Made by a program: the position numbers and the translations under genes. The notes below the pieces were generated by a model. It made no database searches and was not told the origin of the DNA. It worked only from the letters and a program-made list of their open reading frames with translations. A stretch of DNA of 64,000 nucleotides, taken from positions 608,292,173-608,356,172 of the forward strand of contig NC_081408.1 in the NCBI RefSeq assembly GCF_030272615.1. Reading direction: 5' to 3'. This DNA comes from Cryptomeria japonica (lineage: Eukaryota > Streptophyta > Pinopsida > Cupressales > Cupressaceae). Shown piece by piece: positions 1 through 11,480 of the stretch. The first letter of the stretch is position 1. Each line of letters opens with the position of its first letter.

Positions 1-652
1 GATGTTGATCGTGCATATTATCTTTGACCGAGCATTAGACATGGTCACATGTGGCCTTTTGAGTTATGCATTCCATTATGTGGATGGTTATTATGTGTAT
101 CATGGAGTAAATTGTGTTAACTTGTCACTATGTTATGGGACATAGTCTTTAGAAAGGTTTTCTTATGCTTGGCAAGTGTAAACAATTGAGTTATTTATGT
201 TGCTCTTATTTCATGGAAGTTAACTTGATTGTAGAATTTGAATTTTGAAGTTGGGTCTACGCGGTAAAATTTTATGACAAAGATGGATTGGTAAAAGAAA
301 TTGATCCTGATGGCATGTTTTCTTGTCATGTTTGGTAGATGAGTATGGTAATTGTTGTTTACCTCTTTGTAATGCACTAACTTGGTGTAATGAAAGGGAG
401 AACATTCTTATTTCTCTACTATGATTGTGGATAATTCCTAGAACACTATAAGAAATGTATGTATTTACATGTATCTTGCCAATGGGTAATGGCATTCGTA
501 AAGGATTTTGCAATAATGTTTCATTTATTTATGGAAAGATTCCTATGTGCAATTTGATATTTGTTGAATGAGTTTCAGGGCTTATGCATGCGACATGTTC
601 TCCATCTAGCCTTACGACTTCCAAGAGTAAGTCCAAACCTAGGGGGGGAGAA
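1..652 (+). other. 3' internal remnant of a Gypsy-like element
   Basis: This AT-rich stretch has no open frame with recognisable protein similarity. It ends in a purine run (about 640-651, AGGGGGGGAGAA) directly before a TG-starting LTR, which is how the 3' untranslated part and polypurine tract of a plant Gypsy element look. The coding part of the element must lie upstream of the window. The orientation (plus) follows from the polypurine tract preceding the LTR. Confidence 0.55.
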
Positions 653-2062
653 TGTAGTACCCCTGCCCTAATCAATTTCTAATCTCAGTTTAATCTTGGT
701 TAGTTTATCATAATATAATGATTATAGTCAGATGTGTTGATTTAGTGCATATCTGTTAATGTGGTTTTCACACTAGTTGTATGCAAGTTGTTTAGTGTTC
801 CTATTTCGTGGTATTAATATTGGGCTAACGCTTTCATTAAGTTTATATATGTATGCATGTATGACTCTTGGTTGCAGGAGATTTCAGGTACCACGTCGCA
901 TGAGTGCGAGGTTCGTCTTCACCTAGATTTGTAGGTTTGAGTGTACCTCTTTAATCCTTAGAGTTGGATTAGGTGGTCGTAAGACCCTAGTTGACCATAG
1001 TCGTGCTCAAGTGAGCATTGTCAGTCGTCGTCGGTATTCCCTTTTGTTTGGGTTTGTGAGTCGTCTGTCTAGTTGACCTTCTTGGTTTGCATGTTTGGTG
1101 CATATGGTTAAATTGAGTAATTTAGTCCCTAGTATTTAATTTGATTAAATATGTGTTTGTACATTAAAGATTAATGGACTAAATTAAACAAGATTTCTTT
1201 ATGTGATTTATCGTTAATTTGAATTGCTCGATTTAAATTGGGAGCAAGTTCAACTAAATGGTTAAATTTAAATATTAAATTGGTTATGTATATGCTGTTG
1301 AAAAAGAAAGTTTTGAATTTAATTGCAATAGAATTAATTGTATTCTATTGGCTTTTTAAATTAGAAAGGCTAATTTCAGTTAATTGAAGAAATCAATTTT
1401 AGATTGAAAATCAAGTGAATATATTGATATAGTTGGAAAAAAAAGATTTTTATGATTTATTTTAAATAAAAATTTTAAATCCAAAAATGATATTTTTGGT
1501 CAAACTTTTCCATATAACCTAGACTTTTGGAAAATATTGGGGATTGAATTTTTTGGGAGAAAAATATATTTTTGGAAAATATTTTGGATGAAAGATTTGG
1601 GGATTTTGGAAGGAGAAGGATTTCTTGAGATGCAAGTTGGGGCTCTTCATCAGATCCTTTCCAGGAATGCTTATTGAGGTAGGAATTCTAATTATCAATT
1701 AGTTATTGTTTAAATTTAAAAAAAAATGGGCATTGGATGTTCTCATGCTATTTGGTTTTAAATTCTCCATTATTTTTCTCAAGACTTACAATTATTGTGG
1801 AAATTAGTTAAAGATTGGCTTATTGTTGGATCTTTGTGTGAGAAATGAGTTCTATTATGCCCAAAAAGATTATTTATTTGGTGGGTTATTCCAACAAATC
1901 CTTCCAATTTTGAAAACCTCTCATATTCTGGAAATTATTCCCAATCTATTCTCAGGAAATTTCCAAGTGTTGTTTTAAAAAAAAGAATTATTTTAAAATC
2001 TCTGGGAGACTATATTTTTTTTTACTGTGTGTGTTTTGACAGTAAATATATTTAAATATATT

Positions 2063-2064
<2 letters not shown>

Positions 2065-2134
<70 letters not shown>
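2065..2134. repeat. (TA)n microsatellite
   Basis: About 70 bp of uninterrupted alternating TA, preceded by two TTTAAATATA units. It lies inside the long LTR. Confidence 0.97.
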
Positions 2135-2135
<1 letters not shown>

Positions 2136-2298
2136 CCTATGTTGCTGAAAATTGGGACTGTTTATTTTGTTTTTAATTGTGTTTATACATAGTAATTTAT
2201 TTTAGAATAAATAAATAAATTAAAAAAAACAAGTAATTTAAATGTTTGAAACACCAACCACGTGGGAGAGTTCCCCACCATGTGGAGGGTTGTTGCAT

Positions 2299-2425
2299 GT
2301 CCCTTTGGGTAGCAGTGCTTCCCATGGGGGCTGCGTGCTCCCTTTGGGAACAGCAGCGCTCCAATGGGGGTTGCGTGCTCCCATTGGGAAGCAGCGCTTT
2401 CCCAAGGAGAAGTGTGAGCTGCCAA
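2299..2425. repeat. GC-rich tandem repeat, about 40-bp unit
   Basis: Three imperfect units of about 40 bp each contain GGGnAGCAGnGCT followed by a CCnATGGGGG-type block and TGCGTGCTCCC. Each unit has short palindromic cores such as TCCCATGGGGG. The array stands out sharply from the AT-rich LTR around it. Overlapping frames run through it on both strands (2183-2562), which is expected of a repeat and not evidence of coding. Confidence 0.75.
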
Positions 2426-4951
2426 GGGGGGGGCCATGTGGGGCTCCATGTGGGTACCCTCCCCCATATTTTATGTTTTTTTTTTTGTCTTGCAAATTAA
2501 AATGTTTTTTTTTATATATTTTTTTAATTAAAAAAAATATAATAATAATTTATTATTATTAAATATGGTTTTTAAATTAAGTTTTAATTAAGCTTAAATA
2601 TGGCAATTAATTAATAAATTACGATTAGTTGTAATTAATTAATTGTATGAGAGGCAATATAGATTAATTAATTTTCAAAATTGTATTTGATTATTAATGC
2701 ATATTTTTGTAATTAAATACTTAATTTGTTAATTCTGTTATTAATTATTAATTTGTTATATTTAATTAATCATGGATTAATAAATATATTCATTAATTAA
2801 TAGTTAATTTTAGTAATTTTCTTTATATGCTCAAGGAAACAATCTGTTAATCTGGGAATGGATTTTCTTTATTTGGCTTCCTTAAATAGGTATATTTCCT
2901 TGATCTGTATAGTGTAAATTGGTTCTGGAAAAGACAAATTTGTAGGATTTATTTTGAACCAGTATGTCAATGATGTTTTAATTGAAGATTAAATATCATA
3001 TTTAGTTGGTTAAATGGTTGTTTAATTATATTCATGTGACATTGGATTAATAACTCTTAGTGGCGTATTTATGTATGTTCGATGTAAATGAACATTAGTG
3101 ATTTAGAAAAACAAGAACAACCTATACCTAGATGAGGTAGATAATTGCAATCTGACTTAGATCAGTTAGAAAAATTGATCGACATTTAATGTTTAAATCA
3201 TTTCGGAAAAGATTGTATCTATAGATTATTACTTATGCAAGTTTAATTTTTGTATTCGCTTTTGCTTATGTAATGGCAAGTTTTGCTTTGTTTGATTGGA
3301 TCCTATCGTATGATTAATTTGGGTACCTATTTTTGTTCTCGGTTTCGAGTTGACTGTTATTTTGTTGTGGTGTTGTATTGGTCATATCCTTATATGTGTG
3401 TCGAATGATGATTCGTGGTTGACCATAGTTGCTCAGGTCTCTAGTTAGAGTATCGTCAGTAAGTGTACCTCTTTTGGGTCATGTTTGACCAAATGGTTGT
3501 TTCCTCATTTTTGAACTCCGTTCATTTGACCATGTGTATGTCTTGGTTTTGAGTTCGCTTGAGTTAAGTCTAGTGTCGTAGGGGAAAGTGGCTTTTGATT
3601 GGGGGCCGCGCCCAAAGTGGCTATTGGGTAACCCATCGAAAGTGAGTCTAATAAGTGATAACCTAACAGTAGATTAGAATGTAATCTCTAAGTAAGATAA
3701 TTGTGCCTCACACATGGGACAAGTGCTAACACAGACTCGACATGAAGTGAGAAGGCCTGAAATGGCAAACGATCATCCTTGTCTTCACGAGAGGATGTGT
3801 GGGTCCACATGAGGCTTGGATGGGCCGGAGGTTCAGATTAGGTTGCCAAGGTAACCCAGTGTATGGGGCCGAAACCTATGAAGACCTGCCATGGTATCCA
3901 TACCCGTTTGTGTGATGACACTTGTCCTTAAGTTCGCTAGTGTGTTGTTGTATTGTCTTGATAGGAGTACATTTGTGGGTCATCCTATTGTCTATGCCCT
4001 TGTGAGTATCGAGTTTCATGTTAGACTTTGGGTGGTGACGACTCAGTTTTATGGATGCTCTAATGGACCTTTGTATTAGCCTTGATTATGTTTAGCTGGA
4101 TCCTTTCCTTTTTAGGGATTGTTGATGTATTTATTGACCGATGTGGTCATTTGTATATTGGTTATATTTCACCTTGATCGTAAGATTGTAAATTATGAGA
4201 ACCTCATGTATTCTTAACTTTATTAATTATCAGAGGGGTCTTGTAGTTGAGAAGACCCAGAGATGTAGCCTTTAGGGGTGAACTTCGAGATCATTTTGGT
4301 ATTATGTGATGCTATTCTCTTATGTCATTTTGGTGTTATGTGATGCTATTCTCTTATGTTTCCATTATTCAACTTTATCATGTATGAATAGCTTATGTTA
4401 GAATGTATAAATGGATAAGATGGAATTAACTTTAAATGCTTATATGCAGTCCTTTCTTGAATGCAGTAAATTGGAATATGAAAGAATGTAACTTAGAGTA
4501 ATGGAATATATTCAGTTGTTGTTAAGGAAATTAAGTATGCATGAAAAGATCTCATATGTTTATGATGAAATTCTAGTGTGTTAGAATATTAGATGCATGG
4601 CTTATATTTTAGTGAAAAGTTTGAATGATGGGTATGAATAAATCTTAATGGATGAACCTTATCTTGTGAATTATATTTCCATCTTTTGAAATAAATTATC
4701 CTTGTATAAGAATCATCTCATTATAAGATAATCAACTTATTGGATTTAATTGTGTGAATTAAGTTAAATGTGTAATTAAGTAATCACGTTGGGAAACTCT
4801 GTAGGTGTTAGTTGTTGTCTTCCGCTATGTAATCTAAATTTTGATATCTCATTGTATTTTAATGTTGTGTTTATCTTAAAAAAAAAGTTTATTGCACTCT
4901 ATTCTTGTATTATGGCTTAATCCCTTCAGGGTTTCCTGGCGGGGCATTACA

Positions 4952-5229
4952 ATTGGTGTCTTTGTACGATTATTGTAGCTCACTTTTTATACCTGATCTC
5001 TTCAATAATCACCTATTTTATCCTAATTTTAGCATTGTTACAATTCAACTTAGAAAGAGGGAATTAAAATCCTAATAGACATGAACTTAATCACAATTCT
5101 CAGACTTTTTCCCTAGAGGGATTAAGCCTAGATCTATGAGGTCCCATCTCCCTCTTTCAATGTAATGGTTAATGAAGAAAAACCAGTGATTTTGTTACCT
5201 TAAGTGGTGAAATCCTAATATTCATCATT
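4952..5229. other. Unassigned AT-rich spacer
   Basis: No reading frame, repeat or terminal motif could be recognised here. It lies between the end of the long Gypsy LTR and the start of a Copia-like LTR remnant. Confidence 0.6.
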
Positions 5230-6836
5230 TGTTGGACACAAGATGCCACTGAGAAGGGGGGGTGAATTGGTGGTTTCTAGTTTCTTAACCTCTTAATACT
5301 AAGAGTGATTACCAGTTATCAATCCTAATGGCAAGTTAACCTACCAGTAAGATAAAATAAGACAACACAATGCAACCACATAAAGGTACATCACATAACA
5401 TTGGTATATACAAGGAAATCCCAAGATGGGAAAAACCTCGATGAGAAATGTTGCAGGAGTCTACTGCTCCAATCGAGCCTCACAATAAAAATATTGGATT
5501 ACATAATTTAGGGCACCAACCCAAGGAGCACCAACCTAAGGAGAACCAACTTCTGCTAGTTTATGGGCACCAGCCCAAAGGAGCTACAACCCCTGCACCG
5601 TGCACCAACTCAGTGATTTATAATGAATATCATGCAAAAGTAATGGTTTGGTTACAAAAGAGTTCTCCAACCACACATGAATAATCTATCTACCGATTTC
5701 CCTTCTCTTCAGCTTTACCAGTAGTGTCTTGTATCTTCCACTCAACCTCCTCTTTGTCGGTTCACACTTTGTTTCATTCACAACTACCTCCTCCTGTCTT
5801 TATTGTTCACTTGCCGACTCAAGCCCTACCAGTTATTCATTTGACAGATTTTTCACTTGAATATCAGTTTCTCTGCTTACTGGGTTAGCTCATAGTTAAA
5901 CCCTCTTACCGGTTTAACCACTCTTGTTGGTTCTCTACATCAGAGCCTCAGTTACTTGACTCTTCTCTGTCTTATTAGCTCTCTACTTTTCTTGGGATCA
6001 CTCAACTCAACCAACCAGCATCATCCTTCTTCAACCTTCAGTCTACATATTTATAGCCAAGTTTTCCCACCAAAATAGAAAAACAAATCATGGCGTACTA
6101 GGGTTTCTTAGCCCACCAACGAGGCATACCATATCCAATCCAGTCTAATTGGATCTCATCTCCTTGATTGATGAACTATAGCTCATCAATCAACACCTCC
6201 ATTATCTTCTCCTTCCAATGTACACTTTCTATAATTAGTCATCTGCAGCATGATTTTTAGATTTATGTCTTGTCAATCATGGTGCATGATGTGGTTTCCT
6301 TCACCCACTCCAATCTACTTGATCAATTTGTCCTAGATCCCTATTGTTCATTTGATCTCAAACCACAAACTTTTCCTACACTCTATGATTTTCATAGTCA
6401 ACATTTAATGTTGACCAACCACTAGCTACCTCACTGACATGGCACTTCACCGACCTCTGCATGCTTGCCACTTCAACTCCATGTGGCATCCCTGTCAGTA
6501 TCCATCTTAGCTTAGACATTTGTGTTAGTTCAGGCAAGATCACGAACCAAAAACTTAATCGGTGCACACCTATCAGTCCTCTACTCTTATCGATACATCA
6601 TACTTTGTCGGTTAACCTTCTTACCATTTCCTTCTCTGTCTTGTTGGTTTATCACATTTGCCCAATCATCAACCATGTTGGTCCTTAGCAACTATCTAGG
6701 ATGAATCACCATGTGCATCTTCATCAGATTGAGAGCACTTCACTTTTGTCTCTCTATTCACTTAGTTGTATGTCGGTATCCACCTTGTTTACTGATTGAC
6801 ATGTTTATGCCTTCATACCGGTAATGTGCATGATAT
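5230..6836 (-). repeat. Copia-like LTR remnant, minus strand
   Basis: The left end (TGTTGGACACAAGATGCC, then CTGAGAAGGGGGGGTGAAT) matches, in reverse, the 3' end signature of the other Copia LTRs in this window (G-run plus GTGAAT). The block continues with the AAATCCCAAGATGGGAAAAA-type segment also seen in those LTRs. No polymerase domains are attached, so it is probably a solo or truncated LTR. The right boundary is a guess: the accggt-type sequence ends near 6836 and no target-site duplication was found. Confidence 0.5.
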
Positions 6837-6839
6837 CTA

Positions 6840-8052
6840 AAGAGGGGGAAAATTAGCAAGGCGAGATTGAATGATAATAAAGCATTCAAATACATAAATA
6901 CACCAAATAACTATTTATACCTTGCAAATATATACCTTCTCCTTCAGATTGAGCCTTTGATGAAGCCAAAGATGCACCCCTCGTTGACTTAATTGGATTG
7001 GCTTCCTTGTTGAATGTGGATGGTTGTCCAAGATTGTGCACAAGATGATGAGATGGGATGGATGAGAGATTTGGCTAAGTGATAGATAAATGGAAATTTG
7101 AGTAGAGTTTGGGTGCTATGGATGATTTATTAGACTCGGACATATGAAATAAGGGGATGGAGTCCTCAATTTATAGGAGAAGAGGAGAAGAAATAGAGGG
7201 CTAGGATTGATCCAAGATGGAGGGTTAGGATTTCATGTGAGCCCAAACATGCCCCTAAAGGCAATGACAAGACAAGTGTGGAGACCAAGAGATATGCAAT
7301 AAAGGCCTTTCTTGTCTCCAAACTCCTCAAGGTTCATTGGAAAGACTTCCCAATGTTCCTAGGGAAAAGAAAGGAAACAAATTCCTTGAGAGATGGGGAT
7401 AAGGAATTAAAAATTCCTCAAAAAGGATAATCATAGGGATTGGAGGAACAAAGAGCAATTAAAAATTTCTTGGAGAAAGAAATATCTAGAGGAATGTGAG
7501 ATTTTTGAAAATCTCAGATTCACCTAGGAAACAAGCATTTAAGGAAAGTGGTTGGATGGAAGGGACAATGAGTTAACTTTGTGGCTAATCATGAGGCTTA
7601 GCGACTAGCAAGTCATTAGGAGAGAGATTAGAAAAATGATTAGGTGGGATTAGGGCAAGTGGGATTTGTAGGAGGATTTGACTAGGAGAGAGAATGAGTG
7701 GAGGGAATTAAAAACTAGAAGAATAATGATAAGTGAGATTAGAGGGCTTCTAGAAGAATTCATTAACTTAATGATGGACTAGGAACAAGGTGATTTGTAG
7801 GAATCACGTAGATTAATTAATTTATTGAAATTAATTAATTAAAAGGAGGAATTTGGAGAGAATTAATTTTAGGGATTTTTAGAAGAATAAAGGTATATTA
7901 ATTTATTAAATAAATCAATCAATAGACTATAGTGACAATAATTATTTATATTTAATGAATATCGAGAAGGAATAGGAATTGGCATAATTAATAAATTAAT
8001 TATGCGAGGATATTAAATTAATTAATTAAAATAATTAATTTAAGTCTCTACA
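6840..8052 (-). repeat. 3' LTR of a Tat-type Gypsy element, minus strand
   Basis: Read on the minus strand, this block starts TGTAGAGACTTAAATTAATT, directly after a polypurine tract (8053-8068). That is the typical junction of a Tat/Ogre-type Gypsy 3' LTR. The body is purine-rich on the plus strand and AT-rich near 7800-8045. The left edge is approximate. It probably belongs to the minus-strand Tat-type gag-pol at 21565-37583, but no matching 5' LTR was recognised in the window, so the pairing is inferred. Confidence 0.55.
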
Positions 8053-8068
8053 TTTTGCCCCTCTTACA
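8053..8068 (-). other. Polypurine tract of the Tat-type element
   Basis: On the minus strand the bases read GTAAGAGGGGCAAAA and abut the LTR start TGTAGAGAC. Such a purine tract primes plus-strand DNA synthesis in LTR retrotransposons. Confidence 0.65.
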
Positions 8069-9099
8069 CAATGGCAAGTTTGGCGATGGGTAAAAGATAG
8101 AAGAAAAAGGATACCCTAGCATAGAACGTGGGTGGTGTATGCCCCTCGAGAATTTTTCAAACATAATTTGAAAAAAAATTGGCAGAAAATTCTTGAAAAA
8201 GGGAAGGAGAAGAAGCAATGAGTGAAGGAGAAAGAAAGATGGAGGGGATAGAGAAAATAGAAGAGGGGATAGAAGGAGGGAGAACAAAAAGGGAGTGGTC
8301 CCACAAGGTGGTCCATATAAGCCACATAGGGCCCAACGAAGGGTCATTATCACACATAAGCATTGGAATTTGGAGCATCATAGAGCCTAGAAGAACAGAA
8401 GGATAGATGGATCGCATTCCCACATGTGAGCACCACGCTAAGAGTATCTGACAGTATGAGAGACCCAAGGGCTATTGACCAATGATATGTTTGACTAACC
8501 TCTTCTGTGATTTTGTAGATTTAGGCTAGAATTAGGGCTTAGATTAGGGTAAAGCATTTAGCAAGGCAGATATGTTGGTCATCATTTCAACACGTGCGCC
8601 TCTAGGGTAGCACGAGTGCTTGCGAGTCGAAGGGGATAAGTGCGGGTTCTAGGGTGAGAACTCACATTTGGCATGGGTGCTCACATTTGGCCTAGGTGCT
8701 CGTGCTAGGGATAGTTAGGGTTAGGTTTAGGGTTGGGAAAGGGTAGCTCAGCATGGGGGTTCATGCTAAGATAAGTTAAGGTTAGGTGGGGGGAGAAGGG
8801 GTATGACAGCACAAACACTCACATTAGGGTAGATTAGGATTAGGTTGGGGAGGCAGAATAGGGTAGCGTAGGTCATGCGCTCGTGCTAGTTTGGTCATAG
8901 ATCCCATGTGGAGGTTTGTCAGCACGTGTACCTATAGAATGGTGTAAGCACCATGGGTTTGGTGCGAGTGCTGAGTAAATCAGCATGTGCGCTAGGGAAG
9001 AAAGGGATGGAAGAATAGGTTTAGAATTTTGGCTTAGGGTAAGGTACAGGTGCATCAGGGGATAGGATAGGGTTTAAGGATATGAGATGATGAATTGGA
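8069..9099. other. Untranslated region between LTR and antisense PMD frame
   Basis: No domain is recognisable. The segment 8500-8850 has several GGTTTAGGG-like and GTTAGGG-like words and repeated GCTCGTGCTAG-type phrases, which look like degenerate low-complexity sequence. The short frames on both strands at 8048-8468 have no similarity I can recognise. Confidence 0.5.
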
Positions 9100-10069
9100 T
9101 TGTTGGATGCAGGTGGATTTGAGACCATTACCATCAAGGGAGCATTGTTTGGTGACCATGAGACTCTATCGATAGTTATGATCAGATGAGTTGGAGATCC
9201 TAGCTGCTATGGGATTGCATTTTTTTGGTAGGTGGTCAAGGATTCAAGCCCACACTATGATGATGATAGCTTTATTGGAGAGATGAGATAGTAGGTATAA
9301 CACCTTCAACCTACCTACCAGCAAGGTGATATTGACCTTACTAGATGTATGGAGGATCTTGAAGATCCCCATTTGCAGCGTCATCCCAAAGTAATGATTA
9401 GATGTGGCATATTTTTACCTCCGGGAGGTTTGTGAGTATGAGGCACTACCAATGCTGGATAGGACTAGGATGCATTTGGGAAAGGCGATGGGTATCCGAC
9501 ACATTCATCAGCTAGTACTTGTGATTTGCGGATTTCTGAGTAGATAGATTATACCTGATCTTGGAGGACATGGGTTTCCAGTCGGATGGATCAAATGCAT
9601 TTATTACATGATTCATGATTGTGTGTAGTATGCTTGGGGAGCCACAATGTTGGCTTAGTTGTATCATGATATGCATCTTGTGGTGTACAGGGAGTATGCC
9701 AGCTTATCTGCAGGAGTTACACTACTTCATATCTTGTTTTGGGAGCCTATTGCAGTTACACGACCAGTAGGTGTATAAGATAGGAGGACTCAATGACCAT
9801 AGAAAGGTACAGGTGCCTGCTACATTATAAATGGATAGGATCGATATGGTTTTGGTGCCACAATTTTTATGAAATTTTACAGTTCAGGTGGCGAGCATTT
9901 TTTGATACTAAGATATGGAGGGGGGACTGGTAGCTGCACTCGATCGGAGTGGAGATGTGGTTTTTTGGTAGGTATATATATTATGTATTATTATGCCCTT
10001 ATATAGAGTAGCAAGATAGTTCGGCTTGGTCTAGGACATAGTAGGAGACATAGCATTATATCCTTCAAT
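9100..10069 (+). pseudogene. Plant-mobile-domain-like frame, 5' part (broken)
   Basis: A degenerate frame on the plus strand includes, at about 9299-9393, a segment translating to TFNLPTSKVILTLLDVWRIL. This matches the PMD/aminotransferase-like consensus in which a TFHLPxGEMTxTLEDVxRIL-type stretch is conserved. Stops and frameshifts interrupt it. It is antisense to the minus-strand Tat-type Gypsy pol further right and lies between pol and the 3' LTR, where some Tat-lineage elements are known to carry extra antisense frames. The role of such proteins is unknown. A TRIM inserts at 10070 and a Copia element at 10645; the frame resumes near 18822. Confidence 0.6.
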
Positions 10070-10413
10070 TGTTACAAGCTAGGGTTTTTGTTGCACCAAA
10101 ATATCAACTTGTCAATGCCTGATACAACCACTAGACTTATAGAATCCACAGGAGGCTGTTAAACCATGTCACTAATCCCCATGAGGGATGTTGGCTCACT
10201 GCCAACAATCCCTCTCCTAGCTTCACTCTCTATGGCCTACGTAATTTGAACCTATGACCAAGCTCTGATACCACTTGTTACAAGCTAGGGTTGTTGTTGC
10301 ACCAAAAGATTGACTTGTCAATGCCCGATACAACCACTAGACTTATAGAATCCACATGAGGCTGTTAAACCATGTCATGAATCCTCATGAGGGATGTTGG
10401 CTCACTGCCAACA
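10070..10413 (-). mobile_element. Complete TRIM (terminal-repeat retrotransposon in miniature), 344 bp
   Basis: Two 138-bp direct repeats (10070-10207 and 10276-10413) start TGTTACAAGC and end GCCAACA on the plus strand. They flank only 68 bp. Read on the minus strand, the right repeat is followed, after 2 bp, by TGGTATCAGAGC (10262-10273), an exact match to the initiator-tRNA-Met primer site of plant retrotransposons. A purine-rich AGGAGAGGGAT (10208-10218) abuts the other repeat. The 5-bp duplication TCAAT flanks the unit (10065-10069 and 10414-10418). The repeats differ at about nine positions by eye. It has no coding capacity, so it must move with enzymes from another element. Confidence 0.9.
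10262..10273 (-). other. TRIM primer-binding site (tRNA-iMet)
   Basis: The minus strand reads TGGTATCAGAGC, complementary to the 3' end of plant initiator tRNA-Met. It lies two bases inside the right (5') LTR. Confidence 0.9.
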
Positions 10414-11480
10414 TCAATAACATGAGAGGAGAGGTTTTGGGGTGGGAGAGGATATAGGGACCACTAGAGGATATAGGAGCTAGTGGGAGGGATATTTTCC
10501 AGTGCACCTTACCATCCCTGGGGTTTTGGAGGATGATGAGTTACAATCGACAGTAGATCTGGTAGTCGGTGGAGATGATGACGCACCTAAGGATAGGGTT
10601 GTGGTGGGAGAAGGGAGGGGTGATGGCAGATAATAGAGGAGGGTTAGAGTTATTGGCCATTTGGAAGAATTTTCATTGATGCCAACACTAGTTGTTTGGA
10701 TGTTGCAGCTTTACCGACACCATTTTGGTCCTGGTAGGTTGAGTGGTTTCTGGTTGGTTACGATCTGACATGATTTGGTAGGCTCCGGTATGATTTGGTT
10801 ATGTAATTGGCTTGTTTATGATACTCATATTCATATTCAGTAAGTTGGTTTTGGTCTTGTGATCGAATGCTATCTTGTTTGTTTAGAAGCCTGGCTTCTA
10901 GTTTCGGTGAGGGTTTTGCTAGCAGAGATTTGATGAAGATCTTTGATGAATTTCATAAGTGGTGTTGGTGCAGCTTCTGGTGGAGTTTCAGGATGTTGAC
11001 AGTGATCATGTTCAAGACTTTGCGGATGGAGATAATTGCTTTAGCGTATGGACCTATATTAGGTCCCGGTTGATCTAGGTTATGGACTGGCTTTAATGAA
11101 ACGTGTGGATTGGACCTCTCGATGTGCTTTCAGGATGTCTTATGTGTTGGATATTATTTGTTTGGTCTAAGGCCGACATGGTTTGTAATTATTTAATTAG
11201 TTTATTGTCTGGTGGTTGACCTGATTGTTTATGGTCAAGGTTTTGTATATATAATGTAAGATCTCATTATAGATCATCATGTTAATGGTCATAGGAATGG
11301 GAAATGGATATGTAATGTGTGAATAATGTAATATCATTCAGGCAGAAGATTTGGTCGATCATTGGAGATTGAATTGGGTTTATATAAGAGGATTTAGTCC
11401 TCAGGTATTGAGCTTAACTAGAACTGTACTTGGGCATAGGAGATGCTATCTTTGCAGTTAAAACACTTCTCCAGATTGTA

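Larger units (their letters stand above)
653..4951 (+). repeat. Very long Gypsy-type LTR (about 4.3 kb)
   Basis: The block begins TGTAGTACCCCTG just after a polypurine tract and probably ends at GGGGCATTACA near 4951, giving TG...CA-type ends. The following bases (TTGGTGTCTTTG) could be either a primer-site-like sequence or flanking DNA. The motif GCATGAGTGCGAGGTTCGTC near 899-918 resembles sequence common in plant Gypsy LTRs. No second copy is in the window, so the right boundary and the length are inferred. It contains a TA microsatellite and a GC-rich tandem repeat, listed separately. The short frames inside it show no domains and are treated as noise. Confidence 0.5.

Noticed and set aside
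2183-2562. Four overlapping short frames on both strands
   Set aside because: They follow the GC-rich 40-bp repeat, which lacks stops; there is no domain or conserved start.
4951-4975. Primer-binding site after the long LTR, which would make it a 5' LTR
   Set aside because: TTGGTGTCTTTG matches no tRNA end that I know, no gag follows, and the polypurine tract at 640-651 supports a 3' LTR.
8520-8850. TTTAGGG/GGTTAGGG words suggesting an interstitial telomere array
   Set aside because: The units are isolated and degenerate, not tandem.
10262-10273. A possible tRNA-derived SINE or tRNA gene
   Set aside because: Only the 12-nt primer complement is present; there is no tRNA body or A/B box, and the context is a TRIM.
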